Shown piece after piece: positions 1-7,406 of a stretch of 52,156 bases of DNA. Each line of letters opens with the position of its first letter. Position 1 is the first letter of the stretch. Below the pieces are notes generated by a model. It was not told the origin of the DNA. It searched no databases and worked only from the letters and a program-made list of their open reading frames with translations. The stretch comes from Acidimicrobiaceae bacterium (lineage in GTDB: Bacteria > Actinomycetota > Acidimicrobiia > Acidimicrobiales > RAAP-2), in the NCBI GenBank assembly GCA_003138815.1, contig PLHD01000013.1:71003-123158 (forward strand), in the 5' to 3' direction. Both the position numbers and the translations under genes were made by a program.

Positions 1-519
1 ATCAAGCTGCGTGAAGGGGACGAGGTCGTGCGCGTGGTCGCGACCAGCGGCAGCGACGACCTCATGGTGGTCACCTACCGCGGTATGTCGATTCGCTTCA
101 ACGAATCCGAGGTCCGCGAAGTGGGCCGTGACTCGACCGGCGTGCGCGGCATCAAGTTGCGTGGGGACGACAAGGCCATCGCGCTCGACGTGGTCCGTGC
201 GGGCGCGGATCTCTTCCTCGTCACCGACACGGGCTTCGGCAAGCGGGTGAAGACCGAGCGATTCAATCGGCAGGGTCGAGGCGGCCAGGGTGTGCGCGCG
301 ATCAAGCTCAGCGCCGCGCGCGGTTTCGTCGTCGCTTCGTTCATGGTCGCCCTCGATGACGAGCTGATGCTCGCCTCCAGCGGCGGGGTCCTGATACGCA
401 CTCCCGTTCGCGAGGTCTCGTCGCAGGGTCGCGATGCCACCGGGGTTCGCGTCATGAACCTCGACGAGGGACACACCGTGGCCACGGCCGCCGCCGTGCC
501 GGCCGACCTGGAGGACTAG
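1..519 (+). CDS. gyrA: DNA gyrase subunit A, C-terminal part (5' truncated by window edge)
   Basis: Only the last 172 codons are present, read in frame from base 1 to the TAG at 517-519. The product is the C-terminal beta-pinwheel of GyrA, which wraps DNA so that gyrase can introduce negative supercoils with GyrB. The repeated blade pattern is visible (D-L-M-V-V-T, then F-L-V-T-D-T-G-F-G-K, then L-M-L-A-S-S-G-G), and a GyrA-box-like stretch, RQGRGGQGVRAIKL, lies near local residue 90. That box separates GyrA from ParC-type topoisomerase IV. The stop codon shares the palindrome CTAG with the stop of the convergent dsbA-like gene. The start and the catalytic domain lie outside the window. Confidence 0.93.
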   Translation: MKLREGDEVVRVVATSGSDDLMVVTYRGMSIRFNESEVREVGRDSTGVRGIKLRGDDKAIALDVVRAGADLFLVTDTGFGKRVKTERFNRQGRGGQGVRAIKLSAARGFVVASFMVALDDELMLASSGGVLIRTPVREVSSQGRDATGVRVMNLDEGHTVATAAAVPADLED

Positions 520-1166
520 GCCGCCTCCCGTCGCGCCCAGGCCCCTCGCAGCACATCGAGGATCCGCGCTGTTCCCTGCGCGCCGACGACCATGAACTTC
601 GCGTCGACCAGTAGCGAGGGCACCCCGGCGATTCCCAGTTGCGTCGCGCGCGCCTCGTCTGCACGCACGTCGCCACTGAAGGCGTCGCTGGCCCACAGGG
701 CGTCGACACCGGTGACGCCGACTTCGCTGGCGAGCGTGGCGAGTGTCTCGGGGTCGCTCACGAGCATCCCGTCGCAGAAGTAGGCGTGGAACAGCTTCTC
801 GCTCATCGCGGCGCCCGCGCCCTGCGTCGTCGCGAGCGCGATGAGCCGGTGGGCTTCGAAGGTGTTCGTCGGCCTGGCCCGCTCCAGCGACCAGGTCATA
901 CCCAGGTCGCCCGCTTGCGCCTCGAGACGCTCGTGAAGCGAATGAACCTGGCTGAGCGCCATGCCGTACTTGCGAGCGACGAGTTCGCTGAGGGAAAGTC
1001 CAACCTCCTCGTGAGGTCGCGGGTCGAGCTCGAAGGCGCGCGGGCGCACGACGACGAGGTCGCGTTGCTCGAACTGGCTCAGCGCCGCGGAGAGCTGACG
1101 TGATCCCAAGTAGCAGAAGGGGCACACGACATCGCTCCAGACGTCGATCGGGAACGCTTCATCCAC
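516..1166 (-). CDS. DsbA family oxidoreductase (FrnE-like, cytoplasmic)
   Basis: This is a 216-aa thioredoxin-fold protein of the DsbA/FrnE family, with a disulfide-type active site C15-P-F-C18 (VVCPFCYLG) and the cis-proline loop GIAGVPSLLVD near residue 180. The all-helical insertion typical of DsbA lies between them. There is no signal peptide, so it should act in the cytoplasm, as FrnE-type proteins do in oxidative-stress defence and polyketide tailoring. The start is GTG at 1164-1166. The first codon lies only 2 nt from the start of the relict CoA-transferase gene on the other strand. It converges on gyrA with a shared CTAG stop. The exact substrate is unknown. Confidence 0.88.
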   Translation of the reverse strand: MDEAFPIDVWSDVVCPFCYLGSRQLSAALSQFEQRDLVVVRPRAFELDPRPHEEVGLSLSELVARKYGMALSQVHSLHERLEAQAGDLGMTWSLERARPTNTFEAHRLIALATTQGAGAAMSEKLFHAYFCDGMLVSDPETLATLASEVGVTGVDALWASDAFSGDVRADEARATQLGIAGVPSLLVDAKFMVVGAQGTARILDVLRGAWARREAA

Positions 1167-1168
1167 CG

Positions 1169-1680
1169 ATGAATCGTGCCACAGAAGCTGTCGCCGTGCA
1201 GAATGGCCCGATCGTCGCGCGCGAACTCACCACCCAGGAGGCGGTAGACCTGGTGCGACCGACGGGCGCCATCGGCATGGGCCTCGTCACGGCGACACCG
1301 GTGGCGCTCTTGAACGTCTTGCCGGCGCGCGACCCTGGCAGGACGTCGCGGCCGACGCCGTAGGGGCCCGCCAGTATTCGGGCGTCGGCGGCCCTGGACC
1401 TCATGCAGGGACGAGCCTTTCGCCCGAGCCCGCCTCGCTGATCTGCCTGCAGTCGGCCGCAGTGGTCGACGGTCCACTGAAGAGTCGTATCATTGGTGGT
1501 ATGAACCCGCACTCCGTCGTGACCACCCCACGTCATCTCACGGGTGTCATCATCACTGAGAACGGCTCCGCCGACCAGGGTGGACGAACCGTCAAGGAGC
1601 GGGCGCAACCGCTCATCGGCATCGCACATCCCCAGTTCCGGGACGAACTCTCCGTTGCAACTGGGTCGCCAGGACTCTAA
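1169..1680 (+). pseudogene. Remnant of an acetyl-CoA hydrolase / 4-hydroxybutyrate CoA-transferase
   Basis: There are two pieces in different frames. Piece 1 (ATG 1169 to about 1330) reads ELTTQEAVDLVRPTGAIGMG, then VTATPVALLNVL. This is the N-terminal glycine-loop region of the acetyl-CoA hydrolase/transferase family. Piece 2 (about 1339-1680, another frame) reads QDVAADAVGARQYSGVGG, then SVVTTPRHLTGVIITENG, then RTVKERAQPLIGIAHPQF, which is the C-terminal domain of the same family, in the right order. A family member has about 430-500 residues. Some 300 central residues, including the catalytic glutamate region, are missing at a junction near 1330-1340, and a frame change accompanies the loss. 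It ends with TAA directly before the ABC-F start, so it may once have led that operon. The family call rests on recognised motifs, not an alignment. Confidence 0.75.
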
Positions 1681-3279
1681 ATGCTCATAGTTCGTGATTT
1701 GGGCATAGAGATCGGCGCGCGACGTATCCTCAACCCCGTGTCGTTCACCGTCGGAAACGGCGAGAAGGTTGGCCTCGTGGGGCGAAACGGAGCCGGAAAG
1801 TCGACCCTCCTTTCGGTGCTGCTCGGCTACACGCCAGAGCACCTACGCATCACCGGGGTGGTGCAGCACCAGGGAACGCTCAGCCACCTGCCCCAGGAAC
1901 CCGTGCCCGGGGGACTGGGTGTCGAGCCGATCGGGCTTTCCCACGTGCTCTCGGCGCGCGGCCTCGACCAGATCGACGCCGACATGCAGCACGCCCGCCA
2001 CGCCCTGGCCGCCGATCCCACCGAGGAAACCATCGAGCGCTTCACGTCGCTCGAAGAGACGTTCCGCGAGCGCGGCGGCTATGAGGCGGAGTCCGAGGTC
2101 TCGCGGCTGGCCGCGGGCCTGGGCCTCGAGGAGGACCTGCTGCTCGAAGACCTCGGCTCGCTCTCGGGCGGCCAGCGCCGGCGCGTCGACCTCATGCGGG
2201 TCCTCTACGAGGAACCCGAGACGATGGTCCTCGACGAACCGACCAACCACCTCGACAAGGCGGCCAAGGCCTGGCTCTTCGACGAGCTCGAACGCTTCCG
2301 CGGCACCGTGCTCGTGATCAGCCACGACCTGCCTCTGCTCGACAAGTCGATCGACCGCGTCCTCGCGCTGCGCGACGGCCAGCTGCGCGAGTACCGGGGC
2401 AACTACTCGAAGTACCTGGCCCAGGAGGAGACCCAACGCCTGGGCGAGGAGAAGATGGCAGCCCAGCAGGACGAGCAGATCTCGCGTATGAAGACCCTCG
2501 CCGACGGCATGCGCGGGCAGACGGCGTCACGCGCGCGCGTGGCCAAGGTCCTCGACCGCAAGGTCGAGAAGCTCGAGGGCAACCGCATCGAGGTCACCAG
2601 GAAAGAGCGCAAGGTCGTCTTCAAGCTTCCCCAGCCACCGCGCAGCGGCGACGTGCCCATGACGGTAGAGCACATCGCCGTGCGCTACGGACCGGTGGAG
2701 GTGCTGCGCGACGTGAACTTCATCACCCGTCGCGGCGATCGCATCTTGATCGTCGGCAAGAACGGGGCCGGGAAGTCCTCGATGCTGCGCTGCCTCGCGG
2801 GCACCCAGAAGGCCGCAACCGGCACCGTGAAGTTCGGCGCCAACGTGAAGGTCGGTTACTTCGCCCAGGAGCACGAGCAGCTCGACTTCTCGCGCAGCGT
2901 CCTGGACCACCTGGCGAACGCCACGGTGCAGACTGAGGTGCAGCGCCGGGCGCTGCTCGGAGCCTTCGGACTGAAGGGATCGGCCGCGCACCAGATGCCC
3001 GGGACGCTCTCGGGCGGCGAACGCGCGAAGCTGTCCCTGGCGATCTTGGCGGCTTCGGACGCCAACCTGCTGTTGCTGGACGAACCGACCAACAACCTCG
3101 ACCCGGCCAGCGTCGAGGCCTTGGGCGTGATGATGCACCAGTGGAAGGGGACGATCGTGGCCGTGAGCCACGAGCGCCCCTTCGTCGAGGCCCTCGACCC
3201 GACGCACGCCGTGCTGCTGCCCGAGGAATACTTCGACCTCTGGCGCGACGACTACATGGACCTCATCGAGCGTAGGTAG
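1681..3279 (+). CDS. ABC-F family ATPase (ribosome-associated type)
   Basis: This 532-aa protein has two ABC ATPase domains in one chain and no membrane segment, the hallmark of ABC-F proteins, which act on ribosomes in translation or antibiotic protection and do not transport. Domain 1 has Walker A GRNGAGKST, signature LSGGQRRRVDL and Walker B LDEPTNHLD. A charged linker follows at about residues 240-320. Domain 2 has GKNGAGKSS, LSGGERAKLSLA and LDEPTNNLD. The ATG at 1681 directly follows the TAA of the relict CoA-transferase, and no strong Shine-Dalgarno is visible. It resembles the EttA/Uup side of the family more than the known resistance determinants, but the subgroup cannot be settled by eye. 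Confidence 0.9.
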   Translation: MLIVRDLGIEIGARRILNPVSFTVGNGEKVGLVGRNGAGKSTLLSVLLGYTPEHLRITGVVQHQGTLSHLPQEPVPGGLGVEPIGLSHVLSARGLDQIDADMQHARHALAADPTEETIERFTSLEETFRERGGYEAESEVSRLAAGLGLEEDLLLEDLGSLSGGQRRRVDLMRVLYEEPETMVLDEPTNHLDKAAKAWLFDELERFRGTVLVISHDLPLLDKSIDRVLALRDGQLREYRGNYSKYLAQEETQRLGEEKMAAQQDEQISRMKTLADGMRGQTASRARVAKVLDRKVEKLEGNRIEVTRKERKVVFKLPQPPRSGDVPMTVEHIAVRYGPVEVLRDVNFITRRGDRILIVGKNGAGKSSMLRCLAGTQKAATGTVKFGANVKVGYFAQEHEQLDFSRSVLDHLANATVQTEVQRRALLGAFGLKGSAAHQMPGTLSGGERAKLSLAILAASDANLLLLDEPTNNLDPASVEALGVMMHQWKGTIVAVSHERPFVEALDPTHAVLLPEEYFDLWRDDYMDLIERR

Positions 3280-3393
3280 ACGCTGGGTCGCGGGCCGACG
3301 GGGGATCTCGGAGGGTCGCAAGCTCCCTGCGCGAAGACGAAAGTTGTCACCTTCGTGTCACGACTGGTTCGCGGAGAGGACGCCTTGCTTCGT

Positions 3394-3399
3394 TAGCAT
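3394..3399 (+). promoter_or_regulatory. -10 box TAGCAT for a leaderless phnW-like transcript
   Basis: The hexamer TAGCAT ends 6 nt before the ATG at 3406. That distance puts the expected transcription start on or next to the start codon, and no Shine-Dalgarno lies between. No clear -35 box is seen. The same hexamer occurs before several other genes in this window. Confidence 0.5.
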
Positions 3400-3405
3400 T
3401 CGCTC

Positions 3406-4581
3406 ATGACTCGGCCCGCCGAACCTATGACGTTGCCAGCGGTGAAGCGGGGCGAGGCAGTGAGAGACGTGCCGCTCCTGCTCACACCCGGACCGCTCAC
3501 CACTTCGGACACGGTGAAGCATGCCATGCTGCGCGACTGGGGCTCGCGCGACGACTCGTTCATCGCGATGAACCGTGAAGTCCGCGAGCGCCTGATCGAC
3601 CTCGCGGGGGCTCGGGGGACCCACGTGTGCGTTCCGCTGCAAGGTTCGGGCACCTTCGCAGTGGAAGCGACGCTGGCAACCTTGGTGGCACCCGGTGACA
3701 AGCTGTTGGTGCTGGTCAACGGCGCCTATGGCGCGCGGATGGTCGAGATGGCGCGAAGGATGCAACGCGACGTCGAACAGCTCCAATGGCGCGAGGACGA
3801 GCAAGTCGACTGCCATGCGCTCGACAGTTGCCTGGGCGCCGATCAGGGAATCACCCACGTCGCCGTCGTCCACTGCGAGACGACGTCGGGGATTCTCAAT
3901 CCGCTCGCGCAGGTGGCCGAGACCGTGGCACGCCATGAGCGGGCGCTCATCATTGATGCCATGAGCACGTTCGGAGCTCTGGAGATCGACGCACGTGAGG
4001 TCCCGTTCGTCGCCGCGGTGGCCTCGTCGGGCAAGTGCCTCGAAGGCGTCCCCGGGATGGGCTTCGCTCTGATCCGCCGCGACGCCTTAGAGCTCTGCCG
4101 GGGCAACGCCCACTCGCTCAGCCTTGACCTGTTCGCGCAGTGGCAGGGCTTCGAGAAGAACGAGCAGTGGCGCTTCACTCCACCTACCCAGGTGATCGCC
4201 GCCCTTCGCCAGGCGCTCGACGAGCACGCGAGCGAAGGCGGGGTCAAGGGTCGCGGCGCTCGCTACGCGCGAAACCACTGGGTGCTTGTGGACGAAATGG
4301 AGGAGATGGGGTTTCGCTGTCTAGTCGCGAGGGAAATGCAGTCTCCCATTATCGCGACCTTCCTGATGCCTGCCGACCCGAACTTCGAATTCAGCCACTT
4401 CTACGAACGACTGCGAAGCAGGGGATTCTTGATCTATCCCGGAAAGGTGACGGTGGCCGACTCGTTTCGGATCGGCTGCATTGGCCATATTGGTGAAACC
4501 GAGATTCGCGACGCCCTGGATGCAATTCGCACGGTGCTGGTGGAGTTGGGCGTGTCCAACGTTTCCCCGATACCTACGTGA
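3406..4581 (+). CDS. phnW: PhnW-like class V aminotransferase (2-aminoethylphosphonate:pyruvate type)
   Basis: This is a 391-aa PLP enzyme of fold type I, class V. The N-terminal block PLLLTPGPLTTSDTVKHAML is characteristic of 2-aminoethylphosphonate--pyruvate aminotransferase (PhnW), which makes phosphonoacetaldehyde and alanine. The PLP lysine lies in ASSGKCLEGVPGMGFAL, close to the PhnW consensus, and an Asp-containing DAMSTFGALEID block precedes it. The usual partner phnX (phosphonoacetaldehyde hydrolase), phnA/phnY and a phosphonate transporter are not in the window, so another amino donor or a stand-alone role is possible. It starts at ATG 3406 six nt after a -10 box, probably leaderless. 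A second in-frame ATG lies at 3427. It converges on the uspA-MFS pair. Confidence 0.78.
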   Translation: MTRPAEPMTLPAVKRGEAVRDVPLLLTPGPLTTSDTVKHAMLRDWGSRDDSFIAMNREVRERLIDLAGARGTHVCVPLQGSGTFAVEATLATLVAPGDKLLVLVNGAYGARMVEMARRMQRDVEQLQWREDEQVDCHALDSCLGADQGITHVAVVHCETTSGILNPLAQVAETVARHERALIIDAMSTFGALEIDAREVPFVAAVASSGKCLEGVPGMGFALIRRDALELCRGNAHSLSLDLFAQWQGFEKNEQWRFTPPTQVIAALRQALDEHASEGGVKGRGARYARNHWVLVDEMEEMGFRCLVAREMQSPIIATFLMPADPNFEFSHFYERLRSRGFLIYPGKVTVADSFRIGCIGHIGETEIRDALDAIRTVLVELGVSNVSPIPT

Positions 4582-4599
4582 GTGGCCCGCACCGAGTCT

Positions 4600-5025
4600 C
4601 TAGACGTCGCCCAGCTGCTTGACGATTACCACGGGACACGTGGCGTACTGCGCGCACTCCTGACTCACCGAGCCAAGCTTGAGACCGGCAAAGCCGCCTC
4701 GCCCCCGAGATCCGAGGACCAGCATGTCGGCGTCGCGAGCCGCCTCGATGAGCGACGCACTGACGTCGCCCTCGGCGAGCAGAGTCGTGATCGGTATCGG
4801 CGGCGCGGGGACCACGCGGGCGACGGTCTCCTCGATGAAGTCCTGATAGAGCCCCTCCATCTGGGCGCGGTCGAAGGCTCCGGGGATTCCGATCAAAGGA
4901 ATCTGCCAGGCGAAGACGGCGAAGATCTCCCCGTGGTGGACTTGGGATTCGGCTACGGCCCAGCGCAGCGCCGCGTTCCCGTGCGCGGATCCGTCTACCC
5001 CTACCACGATGCGGTGGATCGTCAC
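4600..5025 (-). CDS. Universal stress protein, UspA family
   Basis: This 141-aa single-domain UspA protein begins V-T-I-H-R-I-V-V-G-V-D-G-S, the usual first strand and ATP-binding start. It carries the glycine-rich nucleotide motif GSRGRGGFAGLKLGSVS near residue 110 (pattern G-x2-G-x9-G-S), so it should bind ATP. The GTG start at 5023-5025 overlaps the TGA of the upstream MFS gene (GTGA), so the two are translationally coupled. UspA domains often associate with transporters and sense energy or stress state. A regulatory role on the carrier is inference from the coupling. Confidence 0.88.
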   Translation of the reverse strand: MTIHRIVVGVDGSAHGNAALRWAVAESQVHHGEIFAVFAWQIPLIGIPGAFDRAQMEGLYQDFIEETVARVVPAPPIPITTLLAEGDVSASLIEAARDADMLVLGSRGRGGFAGLKLGSVSQECAQYATCPVVIVKQLGDV

Positions 5026-6470
5026 TTTACGCCACTCGCTCCAGCGCGAGGGGAGTAGGCCGTCTCCTCGATCTGTTCGAGGCTGAGCCCTTTGGGTTCT
5101 GGCAGTAGCCAGAGCGTCAGGCAGAGCCCCACCAGGCAGACGGTGCCAGCCACGATCTCGGCACCGCGCAGTCCGAAGGACGAGGCGAGCATGGTGGGAA
5201 AGAGGAAGGCCCCGGCGAACGCACCGAGCTTGCCCGCCGCAGCCGAGATGCCGTGTCCGGTCGTTCGCACCTCGACGGGGAAGATCTCGGCGGGGTAGAT
5301 GAATGTCGTCGTGTTGGGTCCGAACTCGGTGAAGAAGTAACTCATGCCGAAGATGATGACGAACGGCGCTACGGTGGAACTCACTCCCGGAACGAACCCG
5401 ATGAGGTAGAAGGCGACCGCCATCATGGAGAAGCCCAAGCATTGGATCTTCTTGCGGCCGGACTTGTCGAGCAGTCGAATCGCCAATGCGTAACCGGGAA
5501 GCGCGAACACCGCGAAGATGAACAGCTGCAGCGTGGTGTTGTAGAGCAGCGAGCCGTTGGGATTGATGGCTTTGAGGACTTCGGGACTCGAGATGGTGTT
5601 GCCGTAGTAGGCGAAGTCGAGCATCGCCCATGCTCCCGCGGTGCCGATGATCCAAAGGAGCATCTGACGATTGCGGCCAATGGTCCTGAATCCCGCGAAG
5701 GCGCTCTGTTGATGACGGGCCTTGGACGCGGCCCGGGGACCCTTGGACGCGGCTTGGCCAGTGGCGGCCGCAATCGCGGCCTGGGCCTCAGCCGGGTCGC
5801 CGCCGGCCAGGGCGAAGCGGGGAGTCTCGTTGAGCTGGCGGCGCAGGTAGAACACGGCCAAACCGGGGATCGCGCCCAGGCCCAGCAGAATGCGCCAGGT
5901 GATGCCGGTGGACATGTGCGAGGCGAGGAGGATCGCGGCGATGAACGGACCCACGACGAGGCCGGCTCCCTGCATCGCGAAGACCAGCCCGACCATGCGT
6001 CCACGCGACTTCGTGCCCGAGTACTCGCTCATGATGGTGGCGCTCACGGGATAGTCGCCGCCGATACCGATGCCAAGGATGATGCGCGAGACGAGGAGAA
6101 AGACGTAGTTGGGCGAGAGGGCCGACGCAATGGCTCCTATAGCCAGAATCAGTACCTCGAAGCCGTAGATCTTCCTTCGGCCGAAAATGTCCGCGATGCG
6201 TCCGAAGACGATGGCGCCGACCGCCGATGCGGCCAGGGTTACGGAGTTGAGCAGGGATACCTGTCCGGTGGAGAGGTTCCACTGCGTCGTCAGGAGTGCC
6301 ACCACCACGCCGATGATGAAGAGGTCGTAGGCGTCGGTGAAGAACCCCATGCCCGAGATGAACATGATCTTGTATTGGAACTTGGTGACCTTGCTGTTGT
6401 CGAGTTCAGTGAAGGCACCAGCTCCCGAAGAGGTAGCAGTAGTGATGCCTACAGTGTCCACCACCGTCAT
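5022..6470 (-). CDS. MFS transporter, phosphate:H+ symporter-like (PHO84/SP family)
   Basis: This 482-aa protein has about 12 predicted membrane segments. The first segment contains GMGFFTDAYDLFIIGVVV, and helix 4 contains GIGIGGDYPVSATIMSEY. Both blocks are typical of eukaryotic-type phosphate:H+ symporters (PHO84/PiPT) and their bacterial relatives. The MFS loop 2-3 motif is GRIADIFGRRK, and the C-terminal LPEPKGLSLEQIEE matches the sugar-porter-like tail. The start at ATG 6470 gives the family's usual N-terminus; an in-frame upstream extension to 6596 is Arg-rich and unlikely. It is coupled to the following uspA gene by a 4-nt overlap. Phosphate is the best-guess substrate; organic acids are carried by close relatives. 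Confidence 0.82.
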   Translation of the reverse strand: MTVVDTVGITTATSSGAGAFTELDNSKVTKFQYKIMFISGMGFFTDAYDLFIIGVVVALLTTQWNLSTGQVSLLNSVTLAASAVGAIVFGRIADIFGRRKIYGFEVLILAIGAIASALSPNYVFLLVSRIILGIGIGGDYPVSATIMSEYSGTKSRGRMVGLVFAMQGAGLVVGPFIAAILLASHMSTGITWRILLGLGAIPGLAVFYLRRQLNETPRFALAGGDPAEAQAAIAAATGQAASKGPRAASKARHQQSAFAGFRTIGRNRQMLLWIIGTAGAWAMLDFAYYGNTISSPEVLKAINPNGSLLYNTTLQLFIFAVFALPGYALAIRLLDKSGRKKIQCLGFSMMAVAFYLIGFVPGVSSTVAPFVIIFGMSYFFTEFGPNTTTFIYPAEIFPVEVRTTGHGISAAAGKLGAFAGAFLFPTMLASSFGLRGAEIVAGTVCLVGLCLTLWLLPEPKGLSLEQIEETAYSPRAGASGVK

Positions 6471-6483
6471 GAACGGCGGGTGA

Positions 6484-6497
6484 CGTTCAAATGAACG
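6484..6497. repeat. Short inverted repeat upstream of the MFS gene
   Basis: The sequence cgttcaaatgaacg has two 6-nt arms around AA and lies 14 nt upstream of the MFS start codon. A related half-site, cgttcattcat, occurs again near 6552. It could be an operator for a dimeric repressor. It is too short to be sure. Confidence 0.3.
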
Positions 6498-6705
6498 CCA
6501 GGAGCCTGGCCGTGGACGGGTCGCGACCTCGACCACTGCGCCCCTGGCGCCACGTTCATTCATTTGCAGGCGCCGCCGTCGCTTTGGGAGAGTCACGGGG
6601 CAGCAGCGACGAGCGATTGCGGTTCGGCCCTCGAAGCAACGGTTGACACTTAAAAATTTATTAACCCGAGAACCGGGCTCTCGTGCCAGCGACAGGAGCG
6701 CGAAC

Positions 6706-7317
6706 TCAGCGCCGTCGCAGAACGACCCACGTGAACGGTTGGACGGTTCCCAACGGTGTCACGTGCTCTTCGCGACGCGAATCCTCCAGAGAGAAGTGCG
6801 GTCCAAACATCTTCACCAGGTCGTCAACGCCGTAACGACGGACCGGCAGGCCTGAACACTGATCCGGCCCGTCGGCCGCAAACGTGGCAATCACGAGAAT
6901 CCCTCCGGGGCTGAGCGCTCGAAGCGCCGCCGCCACGTAGTGGTCACAGTCAGCGGCGTCCACCAGGAAATGCAGGACGGCTCGATCGTGCCACACGTCG
7001 TAATGGCGGCTCGGCGTCCAGTGGCGAACGTCGGCGTTGACGAATGTGAGATTCTCACTCGAGTCGCCCAACCTCCTTCGAGTCAAGGCCAGAGCCTCTG
7101 CGGATACGTCCAAGAGCGAAATGTCGCGCCAGCCAGCATCGAGAAGACGCTCAGCCAGACGAGAGGAGCCCGCGCCGATATCGATGAGGGACCCGCTCGA
7201 GTGGGCCCACTCATCGAGCAGCGCCAGCGACAACGTCGGGTCATCTTGAAACCAGCTCGTCTCGGCGGGTTCTTTGCTGGCGAAGACGTTGTCCCAGTGC
7301 GTGGAAGGGTCGTTCAT
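6706..7317 (-). CDS. Class I SAM-dependent methyltransferase
   Basis: This 203-aa protein has a Rossmann methyltransferase fold. Motif I is SLIDIGAGSSRLAERLL, the acidic end of strand 2 is SLLDVSAEAL, motif II is FVNADVRHW, and motif IV is YDVWHDRAVLHFL. The opening THWDNVFASKEPAETSWFQ is typical of small-molecule methyltransferases in the TehB/thiopurine-like group, where W-x(n)-S-W-F precedes the SAM fold. The substrate is unknown. The start at ATG 7317 lies 6 nt after a TAGCAT box, so the mRNA is probably leaderless. It is divergent from the amidase gene. Confidence 0.85.
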   Translation of the reverse strand: MNDPSTHWDNVFASKEPAETSWFQDDPTLSLALLDEWAHSSGSLIDIGAGSSRLAERLLDAGWRDISLLDVSAEALALTRRRLGDSSENLTFVNADVRHWTPSRHYDVWHDRAVLHFLVDAADCDHYVAAALRALSPGGILVIATFAADGPDQCSGLPVRRYGVDDLVKMFGPHFSLEDSRREEHVTPLGTVQPFTWVVLRRR

Positions 7318-7323
7318 GGCCCG

Positions 7324-7329
7324 ATGCTA
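7324..7329 (-). promoter_or_regulatory. -10 box TAGCAT for the methyltransferase gene
   Basis: Read on the minus strand, TAGCAT ends 6 nt before the ATG at 7317, leaving no room for a Shine-Dalgarno. This is the same arrangement as at 3394 and 48921. Confidence 0.5.
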
Positions 7330-7377
7330 ACGAGGCTGCAGCCGTGCAGGGAAATCGGCTCCGCTCGATTGGCGACG

Positions 7378-7383
7378 TAGCAT
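7378..7383 (+). promoter_or_regulatory. -10 box TAGCAT for the amidase gene (leadered)
   Basis: TAGCAT lies 23 nt upstream of the amidase ATG at 7407. It is followed by a purine-rich Shine-Dalgarno (gggaagggag, 7391-7400), so here the same -10 hexamer drives a short leadered mRNA. Confidence 0.4.
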
Positions 7384-7406
7384 CGCGCCAGGGAAGGGAG
7401 AACGCA

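Noticed and set aside
1159-1842. A 227-codon minus-strand frame between dsbA and ABC-F
   Set aside because: The plus strand there reads as CoA-transferase fragments in correct order, and the minus frame shows no domain.
1-3400. Replication origin near gyrA
   Set aside because: gyrA is often origin-proximal, but I saw no cluster of DnaA boxes (TTWTNCACA) and the intergenic spaces are too short for oriC.
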